From the NCBI RefSeq assembly GCF_011089895.1, contig NZ_JAANAT010000006.1:62001-126000 (forward strand): DNA of 64,000 nt. Reading direction: 5' to 3'. Position numbers and translations under genes: made by a program. Positions 16,673-24,849 of this stretch are shown piece by piece. The stretch's first letter is position 1, and each line of letters starts with the position of its first letter. This stretch comes from Mucilaginibacter inviolabilis. Its GTDB lineage: Bacteria > Bacteroidota > Bacteroidia > Sphingobacteriales > Sphingobacteriaceae. The notes beneath the pieces were generated by a model that did not search any database, had not been told where the DNA came from, and saw only the letters and a program-made list of their open reading frames with translations.

Positions 16673-17119
16673 ATGACATATAAGAAAACTTTCCTTACCA
16701 CAATAGCTGCAATTTGCTTGTTATGTCTTGTTTTTTCTGATGCTTTCGCCCAAAACAACGAAAATAAATGTGAAGGTAAACAAGATACGCTACTGCATAA
16801 ATTTGTTTACACAAAGGTTGACGAAGTGCCAGAACCTGAAGGAGGAATAGTTTCCTTGAATGGGGTAATTGGAAAAAATCTTAGATTTCCGCCCGGAGAA
16901 AATCATTATGCCGGTAGTACCATCGTTACTTTCGTAGTAGAACCTGACGGCTCAATAGATGGTACAAGAGTTTTAAGAGATTCATCGGGAGATAAGCAAT
17001 TTTTTGGTAAACAGGTATTAAATATTGTTAGCAAGGTTAAATGGAAGCCAGGCAAGTGCGGTGATCAACCAGTTGCTTGCTTATACTCCATCCCAGTGCA
17101 TTTTGGGTCAAGTGAATAA
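16673..17119 (+). CDS. Small secreted protein with TonB C-terminal-like domain
   Basis: 148 residues. Signal peptide at 1-26 ending AFAQ. The mature part resembles the TonB C-terminal domain: PEPEGGIVSLNGVIGKNLRFPP, then TFVVEPDGSI and VLRDSSGD, then VKWKPGK. No N-terminal transmembrane anchor or proline-rich spacer remains, so it is unlikely to work as an energy transducer; many Bacteroidota encode such stand-alone domains of unknown role. Confidence 0.75.
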   Translation: MTYKKTFLTTIAAICLLCLVFSDAFAQNNENKCEGKQDTLLHKFVYTKVDEVPEPEGGIVSLNGVIGKNLRFPPGENHYAGSTIVTFVVEPDGSIDGTRVLRDSSGDKQFFGKQVLNIVSKVKWKPGKCGDQPVACLYSIPVHFGSSE

Positions 17120-17205
17120 AAACTTATTCCCCGCAATTCACAATAATTTCGCATTTTGCAGCTGAACGTAATACATATTACGTTATACCTACAACGTAAA
17201 ATAAA

Positions 17206-19287
17206 ATGTTTTCAATAACCTGGGGGTCTGTTTCCGGATGGTGGGTGCCTGTTTGTTTAATACTGGGGGTATTATATGCCTGGTTATTATACCGGCAACC
17301 CGTTAACCTGGGCAAAAATTTCAGGTTGTGGTTAGCTGTCCTTCGGGCGCTGGTGGTGTTTGTTATCGCTATGCTGCTGGTTTCGCCGCTGGTAAAAACC
17401 ATTAAATATGATCCGCAGAAACCTTTAGTGCTCATCGCGCAGGATAATTCATCCTCCATCAATACCTTTAAACCCGCCGGTTTCAATTCTGCTCAATTTA
17501 TAAGCGATCTGGCCAAACTCAAACAGCAACTGGGCGATCAGTATGATGTACAGGAATTTAATTTCAGTAAAGAGCTGACCAATGGTCTTTCCGATAAATT
17601 CAACGGCAAGCAAACCGATATTGCAGGGGCTTTGCAGCAACTTAACAACCGCTTTGTAAACCAAAACATCGGCGCACTGATTTTAGCTACCGATGGCCTG
17701 TACAACCAGGGTAACGATCCGCAGTACGAAGCCAAAAATATCAAAACCAGTATTTATACCATTGCCCTGGGCGACACTGTTGCCAAACGCGATCTGTTTA
17801 TAGGCAACGTCAATTACAACAAGACCGCCTTTTTGGGTAACGATTTTGAAATAGAAGTTTTGGCCACCGCCTATCAAAGCAAAGGCGAAAATATGCACAT
17901 CACCGTTACTGAAGATGGCAAACCTGTATTCGCCCAAACCATCCCGATTATTTCTGCCGATTTTAAAAAGACCATCCCCATCAAACTTACTGCCGATAAA
18001 AAGGGGCTGCGAAAATTCAACATTAACATTACACCGGTTAAAAACGAATTGTCGACTCAAAACAATACCGAAACTATCTATGTGGATGTACTGGATGCCC
18101 GGCAAAAGGTACTGTTGGTATATGGCAGTCCGCATCCTGATATTACCGTGATCAAACAGGCTATTGAAACCAATAAAAATTTCGAGGTAAAAACAGTACT
18201 ACTCAGTGATATTGCCAGCATTAAACTGGCCGATTACAGCCTAATCATTCTTTATCAAGCCCAGGCTGCAGCATACGCCCCATTAAAAAGCTTTATAACT
18301 AAAAGCAAGACCCCGGTTTGGTACATGCTGGGTTCACAAACAGATCTGCAGGCCTTTAATGCCGAGCAAAATAGTATCAAGATCAGCGCCGGTCGTTCGG
18401 AGTCACAAGAGGTACTTGCCCTTCCCGAAGCCGGTTTTTCGGCCTTTACCCTATCCGACTCAGCCCGTAAAAAAATAGCGGTTATGCCGCCCTTGCTGGC
18501 CCCTTTTGGCAGCTATGGCTCGGCCGCCAATACTGCCGTGCTCTTGAAACAAAAAATTGGTGCGGTAGTTACCACTTATCCTCTGCTGGCTTTTGCCGAT
18601 GATGCCGGACGCCGTACCGCCATACTCACCGGCGAAGGTCTTTGGCGCTGGCAGCTGACCGAATACCAAAATTATGGCAACCGTAACGCTACCGACGAGC
18701 TGCTGAGCCAAACCGTGCAATACCTAACCGCCAATGCTAATCGCCAGCGTTTTCGGGTATATCCGGCCCATAATGTTTTTGATGAAGGCGAAAATGTAAT
18801 TCTGAATGCTGAACTATATAATGATGCCCTGGAATTGATCAATACGCCCGATGTCCGGATCGAGCTAAAAAACCAAACCGGGAAAAATTATAGTTTCCTG
18901 TTTAGCCGCAGCGGCCAAAGCTACCAGCTGGATGCCGGTACATTGCCTGTGGGTGAATACAGCTACAACGCAGGAACGCAAAACGGAGCTCAGCGTTTCA
19001 CCGCCAGTGGACAATTAACCGTAAAACCACTTAACCTGGAAACCCGCCAAAGCGCCGCCAATCATCAACTGCTAAACACCATAGCCAAACAAAGCGGCGG
19101 CCAGATGCTCTACCCCAACCAACTCAGCCAACTGGCCGATCTCATCCGCAAAAACGACAATATCAAAACCGTTGTTTATGAAGACAAACACTACAGCGAC
19201 ATCATCGACGTAAAATGGATATTTGTGTTGATACTTCTGCTACTATCTGGCGAATGGTTTTTACGCAAACGCGAGGGCGAGGTTTAG
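17206..19287 (+). CDS. Membrane-anchored VWA-like protein
   Basis: 693 residues. Two N-terminal membrane helices (about 10-28 and 40-60) and one at the C-terminus (about 668-685), leaving a large periplasmic part. Residues about 70-170 resemble a von Willebrand A domain: LIAQDNSSSI in place of the usual DxSxS, then ILATDGLYNQG. The middle (about 300-345) resembles the glutamine-amidotransferase-like domain often found with it. Such proteins are usually near BatA/BatD-type or MoxR genes; none is visible here. Function unknown. Confidence 0.75.
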   Translation: MFSITWGSVSGWWVPVCLILGVLYAWLLYRQPVNLGKNFRLWLAVLRALVVFVIAMLLVSPLVKTIKYDPQKPLVLIAQDNSSSINTFKPAGFNSAQFISDLAKLKQQLGDQYDVQEFNFSKELTNGLSDKFNGKQTDIAGALQQLNNRFVNQNIGALILATDGLYNQGNDPQYEAKNIKTSIYTIALGDTVAKRDLFIGNVNYNKTAFLGNDFEIEVLATAYQSKGENMHITVTEDGKPVFAQTIPIISADFKKTIPIKLTADKKGLRKFNINITPVKNELSTQNNTETIYVDVLDARQKVLLVYGSPHPDITVIKQAIETNKNFEVKTVLLSDIASIKLADYSLIILYQAQAAAYAPLKSFITKSKTPVWYMLGSQTDLQAFNAEQNSIKISAGRSESQEVLALPEAGFSAFTLSDSARKKIAVMPPLLAPFGSYGSAANTAVLLKQKIGAVVTTYPLLAFADDAGRRTAILTGEGLWRWQLTEYQNYGNRNATDELLSQTVQYLTANANRQRFRVYPAHNVFDEGENVILNAELYNDALELINTPDVRIELKNQTGKNYSFLFSRSGQSYQLDAGTLPVGEYSYNAGTQNGAQRFTASGQLTVKPLNLETRQSAANHQLLNTIAKQSGGQMLYPNQLSQLADLIRKNDNIKTVVYEDKHYSDIIDVKWIFVLILLLLSGEWFLRKREGEV

Positions 19288-19379
19288 GGTGGAGAGGCAA
19301 GAAGTGAGAATCAAGAAATAAGAGCTTTTTGATAATTTGTGATCAGTGCTATAATCGTACCGAATACTGATAACAGCCT

Positions 19380-19522
19380 GTCATTTCGAACGAGGTACGA
19401 GGAGAAATCTTCTACAACTTAAAGTAGAAGCTTTGCATTATGTAGAAGATTTTTCGCTTCGCTCAAGAGATAGTTTCTCTTTCACGCAACGCTCATACCC
19501 ACCCAAGCTCTATCGAAATGAC
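19380..19522. repeat. GTCAT...ATGAC dispersed element, copy 2
   Basis: Opens GTCATTTCGAACGAGGTACG and closes TCGAAATGAC, with inner AAAGTAGAAG/CTTCTAC hairpins. About 143 bases, longer than most copies. It lies between the VWA-like gene and the acyltransferase. Confidence 0.75.
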
Positions 19523-19608
19523 AATTTTTTTATAGAAATAAGATGCGAGTATCTGTTATTACCCTCTTTATTCAATAAATTACAGCCTAAATTCTCCCGT
19601 TATATTTC

Positions 19609-20775
19609 ATGTCAGATACTATCACTGCCAGCATATCCGATAAGCATAAATTATTGGGTTTAGATCATTTACGGGCATTGGCCATTACTTATGTTTTGCT
19701 GTTTCATTACCAGCTTTTCGGGCATCCGGAATGGGTGTCTAAAATAGGCGGCTTTGGCTGGACGGGTGTCGACCTGTTTTTTGTCCTTAGCGGATTTTTG
19801 ATTGCGGGGCAGCTTTTTAATACTATCAAAAAAGGCAACGCTATCAATATGCGCGAATTTTTCGCCAAGCGTTTCTTCCGCATCATTCCGCCTTACCTAG
19901 TTATACTGCTTTTATATACAGCCTTCCCGTTTCTGCGCGAGCGGGAACATATGGCTCCGCTCTGGAAGTACATCACTTTTACCCTCAATTTTGGCTTGGA
20001 TCTGAAAACCACCGGGACTTTTACCCATGCCTGGTCGTTATGCGTGGAGGAACAGTTTTATTTAATACTTCCTTTAACCTTTTGGCTGCTCAATCATTTT
20101 AAAGCGGGCAAAAAAGCCATTTACATCCTGGCCGCGTTATTTATTGCAGGTTTTATGATCAGATATGCCGGCTGGCACTATTTTGCAGAACCTCATCTAT
20201 CTGAAGATGATTTTGGAGCGATATGGCACCGGGTGATCTACTACCCTACTTACAATCGCTTAGATGGATTGCTTATAGGTGTGAGCATTGCAGGTGCTTA
20301 CACTTTTTATCCGCGCATAAAAGAAATAGCAAACAGGTACAATCACCTGCTGATGCTGCTGGGACTGATAATTTTAATAGCCGCTTATTTTGTTTGCTCG
20401 CCTAGTGATAGCCTGATCAGCACTGTTTGGGGCTTCTCCTTGGTTTCGTTGGGATATGGACTCATTTTGGCAGCGATCGTTTGCCCCTCCAATTTTCTTT
20501 ATCGCCGTCGATCAGTCGTAACAGCGCAACTAGCTACCTTATCTTATAGCATCTATCTATCGCATAAACTGGTGATCCACCTTACCCAAAACCTGCTCCA
20601 AAAAGCCGGCATCGATAAAAACAGTAACCTGATGATGCTCTGCTGCCTGCTCAGCACCATCGCGTTCGCATTGATACTAAGATATACTATTGAGAAACCT
20701 TCCTTAAAAGTAAGGGATAAGTTATTGTGGCGCTGGAAGCACAGTAAAAAACGTTTGGCGGTGGGGGTGGTATAA
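19609..20775 (+). CDS. Acyltransferase 3 family membrane protein
   Basis: 388 residues, about ten membrane helices. N-terminal LDHLRALAITYVLLFHY carries the family His near residue 34; FFVLSGFLIAGQLF and FFAKRFFRIIPPY are typical loops, and WSLCVEEQFYLILP is the hallmark central motif. These enzymes O-acylate sugars of lipopolysaccharide, exopolysaccharide or peptidoglycan. No glycan gene cluster is adjacent, so the acceptor is unknown. A second member of the family is at 45251. Confidence 0.9.
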   Translation: MSDTITASISDKHKLLGLDHLRALAITYVLLFHYQLFGHPEWVSKIGGFGWTGVDLFFVLSGFLIAGQLFNTIKKGNAINMREFFAKRFFRIIPPYLVILLLYTAFPFLREREHMAPLWKYITFTLNFGLDLKTTGTFTHAWSLCVEEQFYLILPLTFWLLNHFKAGKKAIYILAALFIAGFMIRYAGWHYFAEPHLSEDDFGAIWHRVIYYPTYNRLDGLLIGVSIAGAYTFYPRIKEIANRYNHLLMLLGLIILIAAYFVCSPSDSLISTVWGFSLVSLGYGLILAAIVCPSNFLYRRRSVVTAQLATLSYSIYLSHKLVIHLTQNLLQKAGIDKNSNLMMLCCLLSTIAFALILRYTIEKPSLKVRDKLLWRWKHSKKRLAVGVV

Positions 20776-20825
20776 TGGTATAAAAAGATGGCGGTCAATA
20801 CCAAGGCTATTCCGATAAAAAACCC

Positions 20826-20906
20826 GTCATTGCGAGGTACGAAGCAATCCCCTATAAGCGGAGCCGCCCTGTAAAGCATAGGGATTGCTTCGTACCTCGC
20901 AATGAC
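20826..20906. repeat. GTCAT...ATGAC dispersed element, copy 3 (perfect arms)
   Basis: Outer arms of 26 bases, beginning GTCATTGCGAGGTACGAAGC, are perfect complements, with a 29-base loop. It lies between convergent genes and may also stop transcription. Confidence 0.85.
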
Positions 20907-20935
20907 GCGTGTAAGAAAGGTTCTACCAAGCGCAA

Positions 20936-21397
20936 CTACTCCCCATCCAACCCTGCTTTAATTTTTTCCAAGTCAGCTTCCTTCATGATACCGGAACCGG
21001 AATACAATGCAAACACCTCTTTTTCTTTGTCAAAAACAACAAGTTTGCTAATGTAACTCCTCGTCACGCTCTCTGTTAACATCTTTGTGCTGATGTTACT
21101 TTTTTTAATAATGTGTTGATACAGCTCATCTTTATACAATAATTCAAAAACAAACTCTTCATCCTCTTCCATTATAGATACGGCTTGTATAAATCTGTAT
21201 TTGTATTGGCTTGCATAACCTAATAGGACAGGAAAGAACAGAACAAAAGCAACCGCGAAGAATGTGAAAGAACCTTCAGTTCCAATGATTATGGCGCCTA
21301 TCACGAGAATACAAATAATCAATGACCATATCATTTCACTCCAGATGCGGAAAGAAAATTTTTGTGGTTCTGCTGTGTAGATAGTTTTGGTTGACAT
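20936..21397 (-). CDS. Small membrane protein, YcxB-like
   Basis: 153 residues with two adjacent membrane helices (about 22-38 and 42-62) followed by a soluble domain with pattern FVFELLYKDELYQH and SYISKLVVFDKEKEVFALYSG. This topology is that of the YcxB-like family, function unknown. Convergent with the acyltransferase, separated by a palindromic repeat. Confidence 0.6.
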   Translation of the reverse strand: MSTKTIYTAEPQKFSFRIWSEMIWSLIICILVIGAIIIGTEGSFTFFAVAFVLFFPVLLGYASQYKYRFIQAVSIMEEDEEFVFELLYKDELYQHIIKKSNISTKMLTESVTRSYISKLVVFDKEKEVFALYSGSGIMKEADLEKIKAGLDGE

Positions 21398-21454
21398 CCT
21401 ATTTTAATTGGAGACTAATGTACTATCCAATTCTTTAACGATAAAATAAGCCAC

Positions 21455-21487
21455 AAAAAAAGCGACGGGTAAAACCCACCGCTTTCT
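21455..21487 (-). terminator. Terminator of divIC
   Basis: On the minus strand AGAAAGCGGTGGGT pairs with ACCCGTCGCTTTTTTT, with a T-tract. It is 42 bases downstream of the divIC stop. Confidence 0.8.
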
Positions 21488-21528
21488 ATATCTTATTTTC
21501 TGATTCTTATTTCCTGATTCTAAAAACC

Positions 21529-21828
21529 TTATTTTTCTTTTTTCTCGTGAACAATCACGTAAACATCCTCATTGTCTTTTTTCATGAGGTATTTTTCGCG
21601 GGCAAACTTTTCGAGTTTTTGGGGGTTTGAGGTTAATTCGTCCAGTTCTTTAGTTACCTGGTCGGTCTCCTTTTTATAAAAATCGCGTTCCTGTTTTAGT
21701 TTGTTTACCTGCTTGCGATACTCATATTGCGAAAACAGGTCGTTCTTATCAAAAAAAATCATCCAAACTAAAAAGGCCATGGTAACCAGAAAAAACTTAT
21801 TCTTTACCAGGTTAATGAGGCGTTTCAT
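21529..21828 (-). CDS. Septum formation initiator (DivIC/FtsB-like)
   Basis: 99 residues from the Met at 21828 (MKRLINLVKNKFF); an upstream Met at 21852 would add eight residues of unlikely sequence. One membrane helix (about 13-28) followed by a coiled coil (FSQYEYRKQVNKLKQERDFY...) and a short conserved end with EKFAREKYLMKKDNEDVYV. This is the bitopic layout of FtsB/DivIC, which join FtsL and FtsQ at the divisome. Codirectional with the helicase upstream but separated by a repeat. Confidence 0.88.
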   Translation of the reverse strand: MKRLINLVKNKFFLVTMAFLVWMIFFDKNDLFSQYEYRKQVNKLKQERDFYKKETDQVTKELDELTSNPQKLEKFAREKYLMKKDNEDVYVIVHEKKEK

Positions 21829-21911
21829 GGATATTGGCTCTATAAATTTCATTTAAAGCTATTTAAAAAAATGTAGAGGTACAAATATGCTTATTAACTT
21901 ATTAACAAATG

Positions 21912-22013
21912 CGTTCATTGGTTCATTAGCTCATTGGTTCATTGGTATCAGATGATTAATAAGTAACCTATAACAAAGCCCAATAAACTAATGAGCTAGT
22001 GAACCAATGAACG
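21912..22013. repeat. Locus-specific iterated word repeat after the helicase
   Basis: Left arm 21912-21948 iterates GTTCATTGGTTCATTAGCTC; right arm 21979-22013 has the complement (CTAATGAGCTAGTGAACCAA). The right arm ends four bases after the helicase stop on the minus strand. Confidence 0.75.
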
Positions 22014-22016
22014 AAA

Positions 22017-23390
22017 TTATCTTCCTGATGATCTGCTGGCCCCGCTCATGCCGCTTCCGCCGCCTGGCTTGTTGCTACCGCCACGACTATTGCCGCCACC
22101 TGAGCGATTACCACCACCTGAGCGATTACCGCCTCCACCATTTCCGCCACGACGTTTGTTACCGCCACCGCTCCGGCCACCTGATGAGCCCTTACGTAAA
22201 TTGGCATTAGCCGTCCCTTTTTTAGCGCCCATGCCAGCGGCTATAGCCACCGGACTAAGCGGGTAAGGATGTGCTTCTTCAACAGGGATCTCTTTGGCTA
22301 TCAGCTTGTGGATGTCCTTTAAAAATTCTATTTCATCCTCATCGCAAAAAGAAAGCGCGATACCGCTTGCCCCAGCACGGCCGGTACGGCCAATACGGTG
22401 TACATAGGTTTCGGGAATGTTAGGGATCTCGTAGTTGATTACGTGGGTCAGCTCGTCGATATCAATACCGCGGGCAGCAATATCGGTAGCAATCAGTACA
22501 CGTGTTGTGCGGTTTTTGAAATTGGTCAATGCCCGCTGACGTGCATTTTGTGATTTATTACCGTGGATGGCCTCGGCAGTAATACCGGCACGCACCAGGT
22601 CTTTCACCACCTTATCGGCACCGTGTTTGGTACGGGTAAATACCAGGGCCGTTTTAATATTTTTATCCTTGAGGATGTGGATCAGCAATGATTTTTTATC
22701 GCCTTTATCTACATAAAAAAGCGACTGCTGTATGGTATCGGCTGTGGAAGAAACCGGGGTAACTTCAATTTTTTCAGGATCGGTCAGGATACTATCGGCC
22801 AGTTGCTGGATCTCTTTAGGCATAGTAGCCGAAAAGAACAGGGTTTGCCTTTTAGCAGGTACTTTAGTGATGATCTTTTTAACATCATGCACAAAACCCA
22901 TATCCAGCATACGGTCGGCTTCATCCAGGATCAGCATTTTTACGTGCTCCAGGTGTACATAGCGCTGATTAACCAGGTCGAGCAAACGACCAGGAGTGGC
23001 TATCAGGATATCCACACCGCGCCTTAAAGCGTCAACTTGTGGGTTTTGCGAAACACCACCAAAAATAACCAGATTTTTTAAGCCGGTATGTTTACCATAA
23101 GCGGTAAAACTTTCGGCAATCTGGATAGCCAGCTCGCGGGTTGGTGTAAGGATAAGCGCCTTAATAGTCTTTTGTTCTTTGTGCTGCTGCCTGTCCTGGT
23201 GTAACAATTGTAAAATAGGTAGTGCAAAGGCAGCGGTTTTACCGGTACCGGTTTGCGCACAACCTAAAAGGTCGCGGCGTTGCAATACAATAGGTATTGC
23301 TTGCGCCTGTATAGGGGTTGGTGAGGTATATCCCTCGGTTTTTAAAGCCTTTAATAAAGGCTCAATTAAATTTAAATTTTCGAATGACAT
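22017..23390 (-). CDS. DEAD-box ATP-dependent RNA helicase, RhlE-like
   Basis: 457 residues. Q motif near PTPIQAQAIP, motif I AQTGTGKT at 45-52, motif II DEAD, motif III SAT, motif VI HRIGRTGR. Residues after about 395 form a low-complexity tail of Gly, Arg, Ser and Asn (GGG, RSGGGN repeats) that would bind RNA without sequence preference. Likely roles are ribosome assembly or RNA decay. The upstream promoter box is at 23487-23494, leaving a leader of about 90 bases. Confidence 0.95.
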   Translation of the reverse strand: MSFENLNLIEPLLKALKTEGYTSPTPIQAQAIPIVLQRRDLLGCAQTGTGKTAAFALPILQLLHQDRQQHKEQKTIKALILTPTRELAIQIAESFTAYGKHTGLKNLVIFGGVSQNPQVDALRRGVDILIATPGRLLDLVNQRYVHLEHVKMLILDEADRMLDMGFVHDVKKIITKVPAKRQTLFFSATMPKEIQQLADSILTDPEKIEVTPVSSTADTIQQSLFYVDKGDKKSLLIHILKDKNIKTALVFTRTKHGADKVVKDLVRAGITAEAIHGNKSQNARQRALTNFKNRTTRVLIATDIAARGIDIDELTHVINYEIPNIPETYVHRIGRTGRAGASGIALSFCDEDEIEFLKDIHKLIAKEIPVEEAHPYPLSPVAIAAGMGAKKGTANANLRKGSSGGRSGGGNKRRGGNGGGGNRSGGGNRSGGGNSRGGSNKPGGGSGMSGASRSSGR

Positions 23391-23486
23391 GTAATGATTA
23401 TTGTATATGTGCTATCGCCAAAGCATAAGCGGGTCTGAAGAATTCTCGGTGATCAAAACCGTAAGCGATCGTGTAATCTTTTTTTG

Positions 23487-23494
23487 CAAAGATA
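23487..23494 (-). promoter_or_regulatory. -7 promoter box of the RNA helicase
   Basis: Minus strand TATCTTTG, fitting TAnnTTTG, with a weak TTAG in the -33 position about 19 bases upstream. Confidence 0.5.
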
Positions 23495-23593
23495 CGCTTT
23501 TTATTGCAGATGCTAACAGATGTGCGAATGTGCAGGTTTCAAGGGTGCGGATGACTCAAATATCTCCTGTTATTTTTGTATATTTGTATATAC

Positions 23594-23850
23594 AACGGCC
23601 CGGATTCTCCCAAAAAGGAAATTCGGGCTGTTTTGTTAAAGGGAAAGACAGGCCCAAAATCGACTCATTTTAATTCAGTTATTTGAGTATCAATCAATTA
23701 ATACTTTTTAAACTTTTCAAAACGCATCAAAAATTTGTTAAAAAGTGTTAAAATGGCGTTAAAATTTAGTTAAAACGAGCAAAAATGAAGCCTTTTTATG
23801 CTGTTTTTGACTAAAAAAGTGTTAAAATTTAAGGTTTAAAAAGTTTTAAG
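23594..23850 (-). repeat. Dispersed 3' element, copy A (after lspA)
   Basis: About 250 bases homologous to 32662-32911 in the opposite orientation. In lspA sense it begins 20 bases after the stop codon. The strongest block is 23815-23846, identical over 32 bases to 32662-32693. AATTAATACTTTTTAAA and AATTTGTTAAAAA-TGTTAAAATG (one mismatch) are further shared blocks. It ends in a GC hairpin (CAGCCCG...CGGGCCG) that could be the true terminator. Confidence 0.8.
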
Positions 23851-23866
23851 AATCCTGAGAGTTAAA

Positions 23867-24409
23867 TTAAGCGGTTACTTTTTCCGGGTTATTTTCAGAT
23901 TTTTTATTGGAAGATTTCCGGTCGTTCAAAAATGATTGGATCAGTAACAAACCCACTCCTATCATGATAGAGACATCGGCCACGTTGAATACTCCTGTTT
24001 TAAACCAGGGATATTTGATAAGCATAAAATCGGTTACACTACCATAAACCCAACGGTCGTAAAGATTGCCTATACCACCTGCCAATACCAGGATAATACC
24101 CAGAACAGTTAGCTTATGCAGGTTGGTTTTTATAATGATATAAGTAAGGCCAAATAACAGTACAGCCGCCGGCATCAATGAAAGCAGCATAAACCGCCAA
24201 GGGTTACCCAACGAATCGCCGAGGCTTAAAAAGGCACCCGTATTCTCTACTCGGGTAATGAGGTAATGGAGATTATTTTTGAAAGGCAGTATCTCTTCGT
24301 AGTAACGAAAATTATGGCGTATATAGTTTTTAGTAATCCTGTCTAAACCGATATCGGCAACCAGGATCAACACTATGGCCAGAGCCCTCAAAACCCATTT
24401 TTTATTCAT
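23867..24409 (-). CDS. lspA: Lipoprotein signal peptidase (signal peptidase II)
   Basis: 180 residues with four membrane helices. Catalytic aspartates Asp118 (GGIGNLYDRW) and Asp145 (FNVADVS), plus NTGAFLSLGDS near 56-66, are all present. It removes signal peptides from lipid-modified prolipoproteins in the inner membrane. Codirectional with the small gene at 24471 and enolase upstream. Its 3' flank is the dispersed 3' element A. Confidence 0.97.
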   Translation of the reverse strand: MNKKWVLRALAIVLILVADIGLDRITKNYIRHNFRYYEEILPFKNNLHYLITRVENTGAFLSLGDSLGNPWRFMLLSLMPAAVLLFGLTYIIIKTNLHKLTVLGIILVLAGGIGNLYDRWVYGSVTDFMLIKYPWFKTGVFNVADVSIMIGVGLLLIQSFLNDRKSSNKKSENNPEKVTA

Positions 24410-24470
24410 TAATATAGCTTGTATGTAGTTATGGTAATAACGTGGCTGGAGTGGTTAAATTATTCAGGGC

Positions 24471-24791
24471 TTATTGCTTAGGCAGTGGATATTGGCCCAT
24501 GAAACCTTTGTCGCGTTTGGTTTGCTCCCAGTTATTGGTATAAGCTGCCAACCAGTAATCATACTTTTCAAAATCAAATTCCAGTGTGGTGTATGGTTTC
24601 AAAAAAGTAGCATCAATGGGCTCTAATTGGTAAGTATCAAATATGGGATCATCGGCATCGGCATCAAAATAGTTTTGAAGGATAGACAGTTCAATAGGCG
24701 CAAGCTCAGCATCTCCGGCTAAAGATTCATCGGCCTTATTAAAGTACTGTACTTCCCGTTTTAACCATTCGGGCTGTTTGTTCTTTCCCAT
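24471..24791 (-). CDS. Small acidic protein of unknown function
   Basis: 106 residues, rich in Asp, Glu, Tyr and Pro, no signal peptide or membrane segment. Conserved-looking aromatic pattern TLEFDFEKYDYWLAAYTNNW towards the end. It starts just after the enolase terminator and precedes lspA by 61 bases. I recognise no family; cytosolic location is inferred. Confidence 0.65.
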   Translation of the reverse strand: MGKNKQPEWLKREVQYFNKADESLAGDAELAPIELSILQNYFDADADDPIFDTYQLEPIDATFLKPYTTLEFDFEKYDYWLAAYTNNWEQTKRDKGFMGQYPLPKQ

Positions 24792-24805
24792 CTATACCAA
24801 TTAAA

Positions 24806-24837
24806 AAGAGCCACCTGTTTTGAGACAGATGGCTCTT
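24806..24837 (-). terminator. Terminator of enolase
   Basis: On the minus strand AAAGAGCCATCTGT pairs with ACAGGTGGCTCTTT and is followed by TTAAT, 13 bases after the enolase stop. Confidence 0.85.
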
Positions 24838-24849
24838 TAATAAGTTAAA

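Larger units (their letters stand above)
23391..23866. other. Gene-free region with helicase promoter and 3' element A
   Basis: Holds the helicase leader and promoter, a single-arm word repeat at about 23513-23560 (AGATGTGCGAATGTGCAG), a small palindrome at 23589-23601, and from about 23594 on the dispersed 3' element A listed separately. The 90-residue plus-strand frame at 23401 crosses these and is not convincing. Confidence 0.6.

Noticed and set aside
17206..19287. BatA/BatB-type aerotolerance operon
   Set aside because: The VWA-like gene stands alone; no MoxR ATPase, DUF58 or BatD neighbour.
19433..19663. 76-residue frame through a GTCAT element
   Set aside because: Built from repeat sequence and overlapping the acyltransferase start.
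23401..23673. 90-residue plus frame between helicase and lspA
   Set aside because: Runs through the helicase promoter, a palindrome and the 3' element; no family likeness.
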